Below, one piece after another: positions 56,937 through 64,000 of a stretch of 64,000 bases of DNA (the first letter of the stretch is position 1; each line of letters begins with the position of its first letter). The translations under genes and the position numbers were made by a program. This stretch comes from Stutzerimonas zhaodongensis. GTDB lineage: Bacteria > Pseudomonadota > Gammaproteobacteria > Pseudomonadales > Pseudomonadaceae. The notes beneath the pieces were generated by a model that searched no databases, was not told where the DNA came from, and worked only from the letters and a program-made list of their open reading frames with translations. The stretch spans positions 806,001 to 870,000 of the forward strand of contig NZ_RFFM01000002.1 in assembly GCF_003696365.1 (NCBI RefSeq), written 5' to 3'.

Positions 56937-57842
56937 TCATTCGGTCACGTCGCCTTCGGCAGTCAGGCCGACCGCAGCTGCAGCCTGGGCCAGGCGTTTG
57001 GCCTGAGCGGCACGGGCCAGCTGCAGCACGCCCCGGTCGCGGTGCCAGAGTTGACGCCACTTCGCCGGACCATTGCCCAGCGCTACATCGATGTCACCGG
57101 CAAGGGTGTCGAACTGAAGACTCAGCGACGCCAACAAAAGGTGTGTGGCTGCATCTGCCGGCGAGGATCGTGAGCATTCAGCCGCCCCGGCAAGAATGCC
57201 AGCCAACTGTAACTGGAGCCGCTGGGGCCAGCCCTCCTCCAATCCGATTCCGTAGAGCCAGCTGACCAGCGCGGTCAGCACGTGCAGATCTTCCAAGGTT
57301 CTGAATGGCTTGACGTAATCGTCCCAGCCGTCGCCGTGCAAGCGGCGGCACGGCGCGCTTTCAAGGTGCAGGCGGCCGTGCGGAATATCGGGAACCACCG
57401 GCAACGGCGGGCCGATCTCGACGTGTACGCCCAGCTCACCGCTGTCAACAACGCACAGGGTCAGCCGTGGAGAATCACCTGTCGGTTCATCGCGCGCCGG
57501 GACCAGCAGCCAGTTCGCTGCGGGACCCCCGGTCACAAAATCCTTTCGCCCGGACACCTGCTGCCCGGATAGACGCGTCTGCATGTCAGCCGGGCGCAAC
57601 CTACGATTCTCCGTTGCGCACAAGGCACCGAGCCCATCTGGCGCCTCCGGCCAGAGGCGACGCAACGCTGCCTGGTAGCCGGCAAGGAAGGCTAGACCGG
57701 GCGTGATCGAGACACGGCCACCCAGCACTGCGAGCTCGAAAGGGTCTGCCGCATCCTGTGCTCGCAGGGCTGCGAACCAATCGTCCAGCGCCGCAAATTG
57801 CGGCAGGCGTTGCTGCGGACCAAGCAGATCATGCCAGCGCAT
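56937..57842 (-). CDS. acyl-CoA-dehydrogenase-like protein, unknown reaction
   Basis: The 301-residue protein looks like a short acyl-CoA dehydrogenase (normal length about 380). [19 protein letters not shown] opens it, [38 protein letters not shown] and [28 protein letters not shown] match the mid beta-domain (G-x-K-x-F-x-T-x-G-x2-A). The C-terminal helices are alanine rich, and the catalytic glutamate is not obvious. It is divergent from olsB. A role in acyl-chain supply is possible but is guesswork. Confidence 0.65.
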   Translation of the reverse strand: MRWHDLLGPQQRLPQFAALDDWFAALRAQDAADPFELAVLGGRVSITPGLAFLAGYQAALRRLWPEAPDGLGALCATENRRLRPADMQTRLSGQQVSGRKDFVTGGPAANWLLVPARDEPTGDSPRLTLCVVDSGELGVHVEIGPPLPVVPDIPHGRLHLESAPCRRLHGDGWDDYVKPFRTLEDLHVLTALVSWLYGIGLEEGWPQRLQLQLAGILAGAAECSRSSPADAATHLLLASLSLQFDTLAGDIDVALGNGPAKWRQLWHRDRGVLQLARAAQAKRLAQAAAAVGLTAEGDVTE

Positions 57843-58032
57843 CGATCGGACTCCAAGGTTGAACCCAATGCTGAGAAATCGTGATGCGCCGTCATCCAAG
57901 CATCATCGATTCGTAACCGCCGTGACACCACCCCTGCATAGCCTGAGCCGGCATCAGATTGACGGAACGCCAACCATAACAATCAAGCGCTCCGAATGCA
58001 TTGCCACGCCAAGGCTGACCAGGAGACAGGGC

Positions 58033-58779
58033 ATGACCACCATTGATTTCCCTCGCACCACTCGACGCCTGCAAGCGGAGCGTCTACATGGACATGTGGC
58101 ACTTCGTGAGGCTCAGGCGCTGCGTTACAGAGTATTCAGCGCCGAGTTCGGAGCGCTGGCGCAAGGCACCGAAACCGGGCTGGACTGCGACGAGTTCGAT
58201 GTCCACTGCAGCCACATAGGCGTACGCGATCTCGATAGCGGCGAACTCGTTGCCACCACTCGACTGTTGGACAATCTTACGGCCCGCGGGCTTGGACGTT
58301 TCTACAGCGAAGGGGAGTTCAACCTGGACGGCCTCGCCGAACTGGATGCGCCCATTCTGGAGATCGGACGCACCTGCGTGCATCCGGCCTACCGCAACGG
58401 CGCAACCATCGCAGTGCTCTGGAGCATGCTGGCAGACGCACTCAACCAGGGCGGCTATCGCTATCTTATGGGCTGCGCAAGCATCCCCATGCGCGACGGC
58501 GGCATCCAGGCCCACGCCATCATGCAGCGCATCCGCGAGCGCTACCTGAGCACCGAGCTGCTGCGCGCCAACCCCAAGAACCCGCTGCCCCTTCTGGAAA
58601 TCCCGGAAAACGTCATTGCCGAAACCCCACCTCTCCTCAAAGCCTACCTGCGGCTTGGGGCGAAAATATGCGGAGAGCCTTGCTGGGACCCTGATTTCCA
58701 GGTGGCCGACGTGTTCATTCTGCTCAAGCGCGACGAACTCTGTCCGCGCTATGCCAGGCACTTCAAGGCAGCCGTCTGA
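58033..58779 (+). CDS. olsB: ornithine N-acyltransferase OlsB (lyso-ornithine-lipid synthesis)
   Basis: The 248-residue GNAT-type protein transfers a 3-hydroxyacyl chain from acyl-carrier protein to ornithine. [19 protein letters not shown] is typical of the OlsB/hemolysin-like acyltransferase, with [21 protein letters not shown] as the acyl-CoA/ACP-binding core. AGGAGACAGGGC precedes the ATG; the 110 codons of open frame before it are non-coding. olsA follows with a TGATG overlap. Confidence 0.92.
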   Translation: MTTIDFPRTTRRLQAERLHGHVALREAQALRYRVFSAEFGALAQGTETGLDCDEFDVHCSHIGVRDLDSGELVATTRLLDNLTARGLGRFYSEGEFNLDGLAELDAPILEIGRTCVHPAYRNGATIAVLWSMLADALNQGGYRYLMGCASIPMRDGGIQAHAIMQRIRERYLSTELLRANPKNPLPLLEIPENVIAETPPLLKAYLRLGAKICGEPCWDPDFQVADVFILLKRDELCPRYARHFKAAV

Positions 58780-59546
58780 TGCGCCGGCTGAGGCTTTATG
58801 CGCGTCTCGCCCGGCTGGCCGCTGTAGTGGCGATCGGGTTGATACTGGCGAGCGGTTTACGGCTGCAAGCCGTGATCGGCAAGTCGCCGAGACATGCGGC
58901 GCGCCACTGGCTCTGCCGCTGGTGGCTTGCGCGATTGGCAGCAGCCTTACCCTACAAGGTGCACCTGACAGGCGTTCAGCCTAGTCGCACAGCACTGTGG
59001 CTCTCCAATCACCAGTCCTGGGCGGACATCCCCCTGCTTGGCATGCTGCAGCCGATGGCGTTCCTGTCCAAATCCGAGCTGCGCCACTGGCCCCTGCTTG
59101 GCTGGCTAGCCGCCGAGGCTGGCACCTTGTTCATCAAGCGAGGCAGCGGTGACAGCGGCATGCTCAACCAACAGCTGGGCGAGGAGCTCCGTCAGGGACG
59201 CAGCCTGCTGATCTTTCCCGAAGGGACTACTACGAACGGCGCCGCGCTGCGTACTTTCCACTCCCGCTTGCTGGCGTGCGCAATTGAAACCGGCATGCCC
59301 ATACAGCCTGTAGCGATTCGCTATTTGCGCAATGGTGAGCTTGACCCCATCTCGCCCTTCATCGGCGACGACGATCTGCTGTCCCATCTAATCAGGTTAT
59401 TGGGTGCAGACCATGCGGCAGTAGAGATTCAGTTGCTACAACCGATCGATAGTCGCGGCATGGAGCGCAACCGGCTCGGCCGCGCCTGCCATGCGGCCAT
59501 CAGTGAAGCATTGTATGGTCCTGTCCCGGTCAGGGAGGCCGCCTGA
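58779..59546 (+). CDS. olsA: lyso-ornithine-lipid O-acyltransferase OlsA
   Basis: The 255-residue PlsC-family enzyme has one N-terminal helix and the acyltransferase motifs NHQSWADIPLLG (H-x4-D), the GTLFIKRG region and FPEGTTTNG, then PIQPVAIRYL. It adds the second acyl chain to lyso-ornithine lipid, making a phosphorus-free membrane lipid used under phosphate limitation. Its ATG overlaps the olsB stop, so both are translated together. Confidence 0.93.
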   Translation: MRRLRLYARLARLAAVVAIGLILASGLRLQAVIGKSPRHAARHWLCRWWLARLAAALPYKVHLTGVQPSRTALWLSNHQSWADIPLLGMLQPMAFLSKSELRHWPLLGWLAAEAGTLFIKRGSGDSGMLNQQLGEELRQGRSLLIFPEGTTTNGAALRTFHSRLLACAIETGMPIQPVAIRYLRNGELDPISPFIGDDDLLSHLIRLLGADHAAVEIQLLQPIDSRGMERNRLGRACHAAISEALYGPVPVREAA

Positions 59547-59585
59547 TGCAAGCTCAGCGCAAGCAAGCGCTGCTAGACTCGGCGT

Positions 59586-60185
59586 ATGAACTATCTTGCA
59601 CATCTCCACCTTGGCGGCTCCCAACCTGGCGAGCTGCTCGGCAGTCTGTACGGTGACTTTGTCAAAGGGCCTTTGCAGGGCCGCTGGCCGGCTGACATCG
59701 AGGCCGGCATCCGACTTCACCGGCAGATTGATGTTTTCACTGACAGCCACCCGGTCGTCCTGCAAGCCAAGCAGCGCTTCCCTAAGGAGCGCCGTCGCTA
59801 CGCCGGCATCCTGGTCGATCTGTTTTTCGACCACTGCCTGGCTGCAAACTGGACTGACTATGCCGACGTGCCTTTGGACGACTTCACCACTCGGGTCTAC
59901 CGGATACTGCACGAGGAGGCCGAGCTGCCCGGCACACTGGCGCTGATCGCACCACGAATGGCAGCTCAGGACTGGCTCGGTAGTTATCGGGAGTTTGCCG
60001 TCATGGAGCAGGTAGTGGCAGGCATGAGTCGACGACTGTCACGCCCGGAAGGGCTTGTTGGCGGGGTCACTGAGCTGGAGCGGCTATACGTGCCACTCCA
60101 GCAAGACTTCGAGGAGTTCTATCCGCAACTACAGGCGTTCGCCAAGAGCAGAGCTGCCCAAGATAACGGCGCGTCTTCGCCTTAG
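59586..60185 (+). CDS. acpH: acyl-carrier-protein phosphodiesterase AcpH
   Basis: The 199-residue protein starts MNYLAHLHLGGSQPGELLGSLYGDFVKG, the AcpH signature with metal-binding His/Asp residues, followed by HRQIDVFTDSHPVV and DLFFDHCLAANW. AcpH removes 4'-phosphopantetheine from holo-ACP. It follows olsA by 39 bases, which suits a lipid-metabolism context. Confidence 0.92.
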   Translation: MNYLAHLHLGGSQPGELLGSLYGDFVKGPLQGRWPADIEAGIRLHRQIDVFTDSHPVVLQAKQRFPKERRRYAGILVDLFFDHCLAANWTDYADVPLDDFTTRVYRILHEEAELPGTLALIAPRMAAQDWLGSYREFAVMEQVVAGMSRRLSRPEGLVGGVTELERLYVPLQQDFEEFYPQLQAFAKSRAAQDNGASSP

Positions 60186-60191
60186 GCAGGG

Positions 60192-60644
60192 TCAGCCACG
60201 CAAGGCTGCGATGAAGCGCTCCAACCAGGGTTCGGCGTCCGATTCCGGCGTCACTGTTTCGCTGGCATCAAGACGCAGCATTTCCAGTACTTCCCGCACG
60301 CCCAATTCCGCGTACAGCTCGCGGATCAGCTCGCCACCACCGCAGAACGTATCGCCGTAGCTGGCATCACCCAGCGCTATGACGCCGCCAGGCAAGCCCT
60401 GCCAGGCTGGAAACTGGTCGCGAATGGCGGAGTAAAGCGGTACGAAATTATCCGGAAGCTCGCCCATCCCTGTAGTGGCCGTCACAACCAGCAGCGCTTG
60501 CGGCGCAAACTCCTGAATCTGCGCAAGCTGCGCGCGTGGATCGTGCCAGGCCTCGAAACCAGCGGCCTTGAGCACCGTGGCGGCATGACGAGCGACGTCT
60601 TCGGCAGTGCCGTAGACCGTACCGGAGAGGATGGCGACTTTCAT
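60192..60644 (-). CDS. short-chain flavodoxin (MioC-like)
   Basis: The 150-residue protein has the FMN-phosphate loop SGTVYGTAEDVA, then VVTATTGMGELPDN and the ring-binding ALGDASYGDTFCGGG. This is the MioC/YqcA-like flavodoxin form. It shuttles electrons in the cytosol; its partners are not indicated. GGAGCCCAGC precedes the ATG. It is convergent with acpH and divergent from the PilZ-like gene. Confidence 0.9.
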   Translation of the reverse strand: MKVAILSGTVYGTAEDVARHAATVLKAAGFEAWHDPRAQLAQIQEFAPQALLVVTATTGMGELPDNFVPLYSAIRDQFPAWQGLPGGVIALGDASYGDTFCGGGELIRELYAELGVREVLEMLRLDASETVTPESDAEPWLERFIAALRG

Positions 60645-60870
60645 GCTGGGCTCCATGCAGATTGAGGCCGAGCATTATGCCGCATTCGACACACCTGATT
60701 GGCATCCAGAGCTCTACACTTCGCTGACAGACCGGGGAATTTTTCGGCAGATACATTGTCGCAAGGCCGTCCTGGCAGAGGATCTCACGGAAACCGTCTC
60801 GACCTACGAGCGCACCGGAGCGACCGAGGCATGGGCAGGCCTGGCCTGTTGCCCTGAGAGGGAAATCGAA

Positions 60871-61515
60871 ATGCCAAAAAAGACCGTTCTGACCAGCGCC
60901 GAGCTGGCCTATATAAATGATCTGGTAAGCAGCACCTCGACCGAGTCCGGGGAAGCCCGCGCAGGTTTCAACGTGGACGGTGGCGAGAAGGCCAACGGCC
61001 TGCTGCTGCAACTGGCCGCCAAGGCCAATCTGACCCTGGAAGCCGAGCTCGAAGACTATTGCATGTCATTCCCGCTGAAGCTCACCCAGGATGAGTTCCA
61101 GGCGATTCACCTGCGCCTCGCCCCGCCGACCATATATGAGCGGGGCCCGGTGCTGCGGGCTTGGCGCCTGCATCTGGACGAGCCATTGCCGCTGCTCTCC
61201 GATGACGGCAACGAAACCGCCCTGAGCGTCCATGAGCTCTCACCAAATGGTTTGCTGGTGGATGTCGGCCCCAAGAACGCACCCAAGCATCTACACATGC
61301 ATCTGGCTCTCCCGGGTGAGGGTTCGCTTGAAATCGACGCGCATCGAATTCGCGATGCCGAGGGCGGGATGACCGCCTATGAAGTGGAATACCCGCAAGA
61401 CAGAGATGCTGAGCGCATCCGCTCGTATCTGTATGAGCAGCACCAACGACTTCATCCGGAACTGCAACCGGAACTGCCTAGCGAGATGCTCGCAGCAACG
61501 CCCGAGCCGTCCTGA
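60871..61515 (+). CDS. PilZ-like protein, probably degenerate c-di-GMP site
   Basis: The 214-residue protein has a helical N-terminal part and a C-terminal segment (RAWRLHLDEPLPLL...ALSVHELSPNGLLVDVGP) that resembles PilZ. The [D/N]xSxxG motif is changed to ELSPNG, and an RxxxR partner is not obvious. It may therefore bind c-di-GMP weakly or not at all. The start MPKKTVLTSAELAYIND follows GAGAGGG; 80 further open codons are probably leader. Assignment is tentative. Confidence 0.6.
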   Translation: MPKKTVLTSAELAYINDLVSSTSTESGEARAGFNVDGGEKANGLLLQLAAKANLTLEAELEDYCMSFPLKLTQDEFQAIHLRLAPPTIYERGPVLRAWRLHLDEPLPLLSDDGNETALSVHELSPNGLLVDVGPKNAPKHLHMHLALPGEGSLEIDAHRIRDAEGGMTAYEVEYPQDRDAERIRSYLYEQHQRLHPELQPELPSEMLAATPEPS

Positions 61516-61643
61516 TCGATCCTTCCAAGGTGGGCCGAGCCGCTCCCTGCAGCGCCTACGCCCTCCTTGGGTTAAGCTGGCGCTCGACAAATGCCGCATG
61601 AACGCGGCATGCAAGGCTCAGCTCGACAACGACGCATGAAACC

Positions 61644-62354
61644 ATGACCCAGCCAACGGCCCCAATCCTGATCACAGGCGCCAGCCAACGCATCGGCCTG
61701 CATTGCGCCGAGCGCTTGCTCGATGAAGGGCAGTCCGTCATCGTCAGTTACCGCAGCCCTCGCGAAGGCCTGGATCGGCTTCGTGAGCGTGGCGCTATGA
61801 CCTTGCATGCGGACTTCTCCGGCGTTGACGGCATACTTGCCTTCATAGCGACGCTAAAGCAGCACGCGTCGGTTCTACGCGCCATTGTTCACAACGCATC
61901 GGACTGGCGCACCGACACGCCGGGCGAAGAAGCAGCGGTGTTCCAGCAAATGTTCGACGTCCACATGCTCGCGCCCTACCTGATCAATACCCATTGCGCC
62001 GAACTGCTGGGGCATGGCGGCCCGGCAGACATCATCCACATCAGCGATGACGTCACTCGAGTGGGCAGCAAAAAACACATCGCCTACGCTGCCAGCAAAG
62101 CCGGACTGGACAACCTCACGCTATCGTTCGCCGCTCGACTGGCGCCAGCAATCAAGGTCAATGGGATTGCCCCGGCGCTGATACAGTTCAACGAAGGCGA
62201 TGACGAGGAATACCGCCGCAAGGCGTTGGCAAAGTCCGCCCTTGGTATCGAGCCCGGCGCCGAGGTGATCTACCAGAGCTTGCGCTATCTGCTCGATAAC
62301 CCCTATGTCACCGGCACTACGCTGAGCGTGAATGGCGGCCGTCATCTGATCTGA
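61644..62354 (+). CDS. folM: dihydromonapterin reductase FolM (short-chain dehydrogenase)
   Basis: The 236-residue short-chain dehydrogenase has the cofactor motif [19 protein letters not shown] (TGxxxRIG with basic residues favouring NADPH), VHNASDW in the NAG position and the Y-x3-K pair in [11 protein letters not shown]. The C-terminus [16 protein letters not shown] fits FolM. It reduces dihydromonapterin to tetrahydromonapterin, cofactor of phenylalanine hydroxylase in pseudomonads. The ribosome site is weak. A folX remnant lies directly downstream. Confidence 0.9.
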   Translation: MTQPTAPILITGASQRIGLHCAERLLDEGQSVIVSYRSPREGLDRLRERGAMTLHADFSGVDGILAFIATLKQHASVLRAIVHNASDWRTDTPGEEAAVFQQMFDVHMLAPYLINTHCAELLGHGGPADIIHISDDVTRVGSKKHIAYAASKAGLDNLTLSFAARLAPAIKVNGIAPALIQFNEGDDEEYRRKALAKSALGIEPGAEVIYQSLRYLLDNPYVTGTTLSVNGGRHLI

Positions 62355-62375
62355 GGCGCGAAGGAATGCCAGGCG

Positions 62376-62611
62376 GCCGACGCGGTGCGTCAACGGCATC
62401 AAGCACGCACCGAACTACTGCACTGTAACCAAGATGATCATTCAGCACGTCGAGGGCAACCGATTCGCGCTGCGCGAGCGCCTCACGCAGGAACCTCGAT
62501 CTGATCATGGTGCTTCCGCAGGTACGCTACGCCGAAGTGATAGATAAGCCCTGCGCCTTGCGTATCGCCGGATCGGTATCTTTCACCCTGACGGCGCATC
62601 GCGACTGCTGA
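62376..62611 (+). pseudogene. folX: folX remnant (dihydroneopterin triphosphate epimerase), frameshifted and truncated
   Basis: Translating across frames recovers FolX. ADAV at 62376 comes first, then after a frame change [20 protein letters not shown] and [14 protein letters not shown]. After a second change [20 protein letters not shown] and LRIAGSVSFTLTAHRDC run to TGA at 62609-62611. The FolX pattern as I remember it (ADAVEVNDIEHALNYRTITK... then ENRFALLERMTQEILDLVM...VRYAEV..DKP.ALRFA.SVSITL) aligns throughout. Two-base deletions best explain each shift, for example GAA-CCTC where GAA-ATCCTC is expected. The N-terminal third is absent, so no functional protein can be made. Confidence 0.85.
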
Positions 62612-62778
62612 CCCTGCCATCGCAGCATTCCACCATTGACCGTAATCGCTCAGCTCATTGCGGATTGACGTCTCTCACACTCGATGCCGGCATGCAGGTT
62701 AAGTTGTTTGGTCGTATGGCTCAGGGCAACTGTGGAGGTTATGATCCCGCCGACGTCTGCAACGCCGAGACCCATCTC

Positions 62779-63072
62779 ATGAATGATCAAGAACGCACCG
62801 AACTCGAAGCCGCGGCCTTCCGTCGTCTGGTCCAGCACCTGCGTAGCCGCCCGGACGCACAGAACATCGACCTGATGAACCTGGCTGGTTTCTGCCGCAA
62901 CTGCCTGTCCAAGTGGTACAAGGCCGCAGCCGATGACCTGGACATCGAGGTCAGCATCGATGAAGCCCGTGAAGAGGTGTACGGCATGCCTTACGCGGAA
63001 TGGAAGAAGCGCTACCAGAAGGAAGCAACACCAGAGCAACAGGCCGCTTTCGACAAGAGCCAAAAACCATGA
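62779..63072 (+). CDS. DUF1244 family protein
   Basis: The 97-residue protein reads MNDQERTELEAAAFRRLVQHLRSRPDAQNIDLMNLAGFCRNCLSKWYKAAADD, then EEVYGMPYAEWKKRYQKEAT. This is the DUF1244 family, whose short conserved helices include a cysteine pair (FCRNC). A weak CCGAGA lies upstream; 38 codons of the longer frame fall in non-coding DNA after folX. Its stop overlaps the next start (ATGA). Function unknown. Confidence 0.85.
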   Translation: MNDQERTELEAAAFRRLVQHLRSRPDAQNIDLMNLAGFCRNCLSKWYKAAADDLDIEVSIDEAREEVYGMPYAEWKKRYQKEATPEQQAAFDKSQKP

Positions 63073-63428
63073 CCAGCCTCAGGGATTTTCGCGCCAGCCT
63101 GCGCAACCGCAATCACCCCTTCAGCGAAACGCTGGCGTTCATATCCAACGCCTACGACTATCAGCCGAGTCGCTTTTTCAATGGCAACGTTGAAAACGCC
63201 GCCGGTGAGAACGAGGGGTCATGTAAGACGCTTGGACTTGCCGTTCTGGAAGGCTTTTCCACCGAAGAGGCTCTACTGGCGTTTGGCGAGCATTATCAGT
63301 CGGTACTGGAAAATCCAAGCGGCACCGACCATCGCAACATTCGAGCACTGATGGAAACCGGGTTGCCGGGCGTGCGCTTCGATCAGCAGCCGCTGAGACG
63401 CAAACCCGTCAACTTCGAAGAGAAATAA
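63069..63428 (+). CDS. HopJ-family protein
   Basis: The 119-residue protein contains FSETLAFISNAYDYQPSRFFNGN, ENEGSCKTLGLAVLEGFSTEEALLAFGEHYQSVL and DHRNIRALMETGLPGVRF, the HopJ pattern. The family name comes from a candidate type III effector in P. syringae, but it is common in non-pathogens and here has no type III genes nearby. Coupling to DUF1244 by ATGA overlap suggests a housekeeping pair. Confidence 0.85.
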   Translation: MTSLRDFRASLRNRNHPFSETLAFISNAYDYQPSRFFNGNVENAAGENEGSCKTLGLAVLEGFSTEEALLAFGEHYQSVLENPSGTDHRNIRALMETGLPGVRFDQQPLRRKPVNFEEK

Positions 63429-63649
63429 AAAAGGGCCGGCCATGCACTTGGGGAAGGCTTGATAGCGGACGGCCCTGAAACCAAAGAGGCGTTTTCGAGA
63501 CCAAGTGTCGGCTTCAAGCGCAACGGCAGCCATTCACCAATATCGATTGCTCATATAGTCGAAGTCTATTGAACGGCCGCGAAGGCCAGCCTTTTCCCTG
63601 CAGGGCAAAGCGGGTAAGGTCCTGTCCGTTCCCATCCTGAGTAAACTAT

Positions 63650-64000
63650 ATGCCCATCACGGCACTTTCCGGCCCGCAGTATCTGCGTGAAGGCCTGAAG
63701 CTGATCCTCAGCCCCGGGTTACGTCTGTTCGTCATACTCCCTCTGACGGTCAACCTGCTGTTGTTCGGCGGCCTTATCTATCTTGCCCTTAGCCAGTTTG
63801 GCAGCTGGGTCGATACATTCATGCCAAGCCTGCCCGAATGGCTGATGTTTCTGGAATACATCCTCTGGCCGTTATTTGTCGTCCTCGTCGTGCTGATGGT
63901 GTTTTTCACCTTCACCATGCTGGCGAACATCATCGCCGCCCCGTTCAATGGCTTTCTTGCCGAGAAGGTTGAAACGGTAGCCCGCGGTGAAGACAGTTCC
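63650..64000 (+). CDS. cysZ: sulfate transporter CysZ, 5' part
   Basis: The first 117 codons are in the window; the gene continues past the right edge. [47 protein letters not shown] is the CysZ N-terminus with its first helix. A second hydrophobic stretch ([38 protein letters not shown]) contains the conserved APFNGFLAE. CysZ imports sulfate across the inner membrane for cysteine synthesis. Confidence 0.92.
   Translation, partial: MPITALSGPQYLREGLKLILSPGLRLFVILPLTVNLLLFGGLIYLALSQFGSWVDTFMPSLPEWLMFLEYILWPLFVVLVVLMVFFTFTMLANIIAAPFNGFLAEKVETVARGEDSS

Noticed and set aside
63069..63428. HopJ-family gene as a type III virulence effector
   Set aside because: No secretion genes or hrp-type promoter were seen nearby, and the family occurs in non-pathogens.
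63430..63475. GGGCCG...CGGCCC pair next to an A run as a minus-strand terminator
   Set aside because: The loop is about 30 bases and no minus-strand gene ends here.

Overview
The window is chromosomal backbone from a high-GC gammaproteobacterium of the Pseudomonadaceae, most likely the Pseudomonas stutzeri (Stutzerimonas) group. This rests on protein sequences and on gene orders remembered from Pseudomonas: xerD-dsbC-hom, rpsP-rimM-trmD-rplS beside ffh, purU-mvaT-sbcB followed by a MoxR/DUF58 cluster, pykA, a ferredoxin-reductase/sadC/fumarase block, and olsB-olsA. I saw no prophage, insertion sequence, CRISPR array, rRNA or tRNA. Base use looks uniform by eye.

Layout. 1-2.6 kb: hom (5' end only), a GFA-family zinc protein, dsbC and xerD. 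2.7-6.3 kb: rplS, trmD, rimM, rpsP and ffh, all leftward. 6.5-8.6 kb: a CcsA-like membrane protein and a CNNM/CorC-type protein. 8.6-14 kb: purT, DUF1289, a gamma-carbonic-anhydrase-like protein, two Nudix hydrolases, a YkuD transpeptidase, the ohrR-ohr peroxide module and a small Nif3-like protein. 14-22.4 kb: purL and the aapJQMP amino-acid ABC transporter. 22.8-30.3 kb: esterase, cNMP-GGDEF protein, rhlB, moaCDE, PIN-PhoH ATPase and a CDF metal exporter. 30.4-33.9 kb: yaaA, a GDP-mannose synthesis enzyme and a small hypothetical gene. 34-39 kb: a HerA-like ATPase, purU, mvaT and sbcB. 39-45.9 kb: a tightly overlapping operon RDD, SpoIIM-like, DUF4129, DUF4350, MoxR, DUF58. 45.9-52.9 kb: a PilZ protein, two small envelope proteins, pykA, ferredoxin reductase, sadC-like cyclase and class I fumarase. 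52.9-64 kb: aer, VF530, a DJ-1/PfpI protein, a ClsB-like synthase, an acyl-CoA-dehydrogenase-like protein, olsB, olsA, acpH, a flavodoxin, a PilZ-like protein, folM with a decayed folX behind it, DUF1244, a HopJ-family protein and the start of cysZ.

Functional themes are translation and protein targeting, one-carbon and purine metabolism (purT, purL, purU, folM), oxidative stress (dsbC, ohr, yaaA, DJ-1), cyclic-di-GMP signalling (two diguanylate cyclases and one or two PilZ proteins) and membrane lipids (ols genes, ClsB-like). The clearest previously unremarked object is a frameshifted, N-terminally truncated folX remnant immediately after folM. The most interesting poorly understood intact system is the six-gene MoxR/DUF58 membrane operon. 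I found no clearly novel defence or mobile system. Start codons were reassigned wherever a ribosome site or homologous N-terminus favoured an internal start; all functions come from reading motifs, without database searches.
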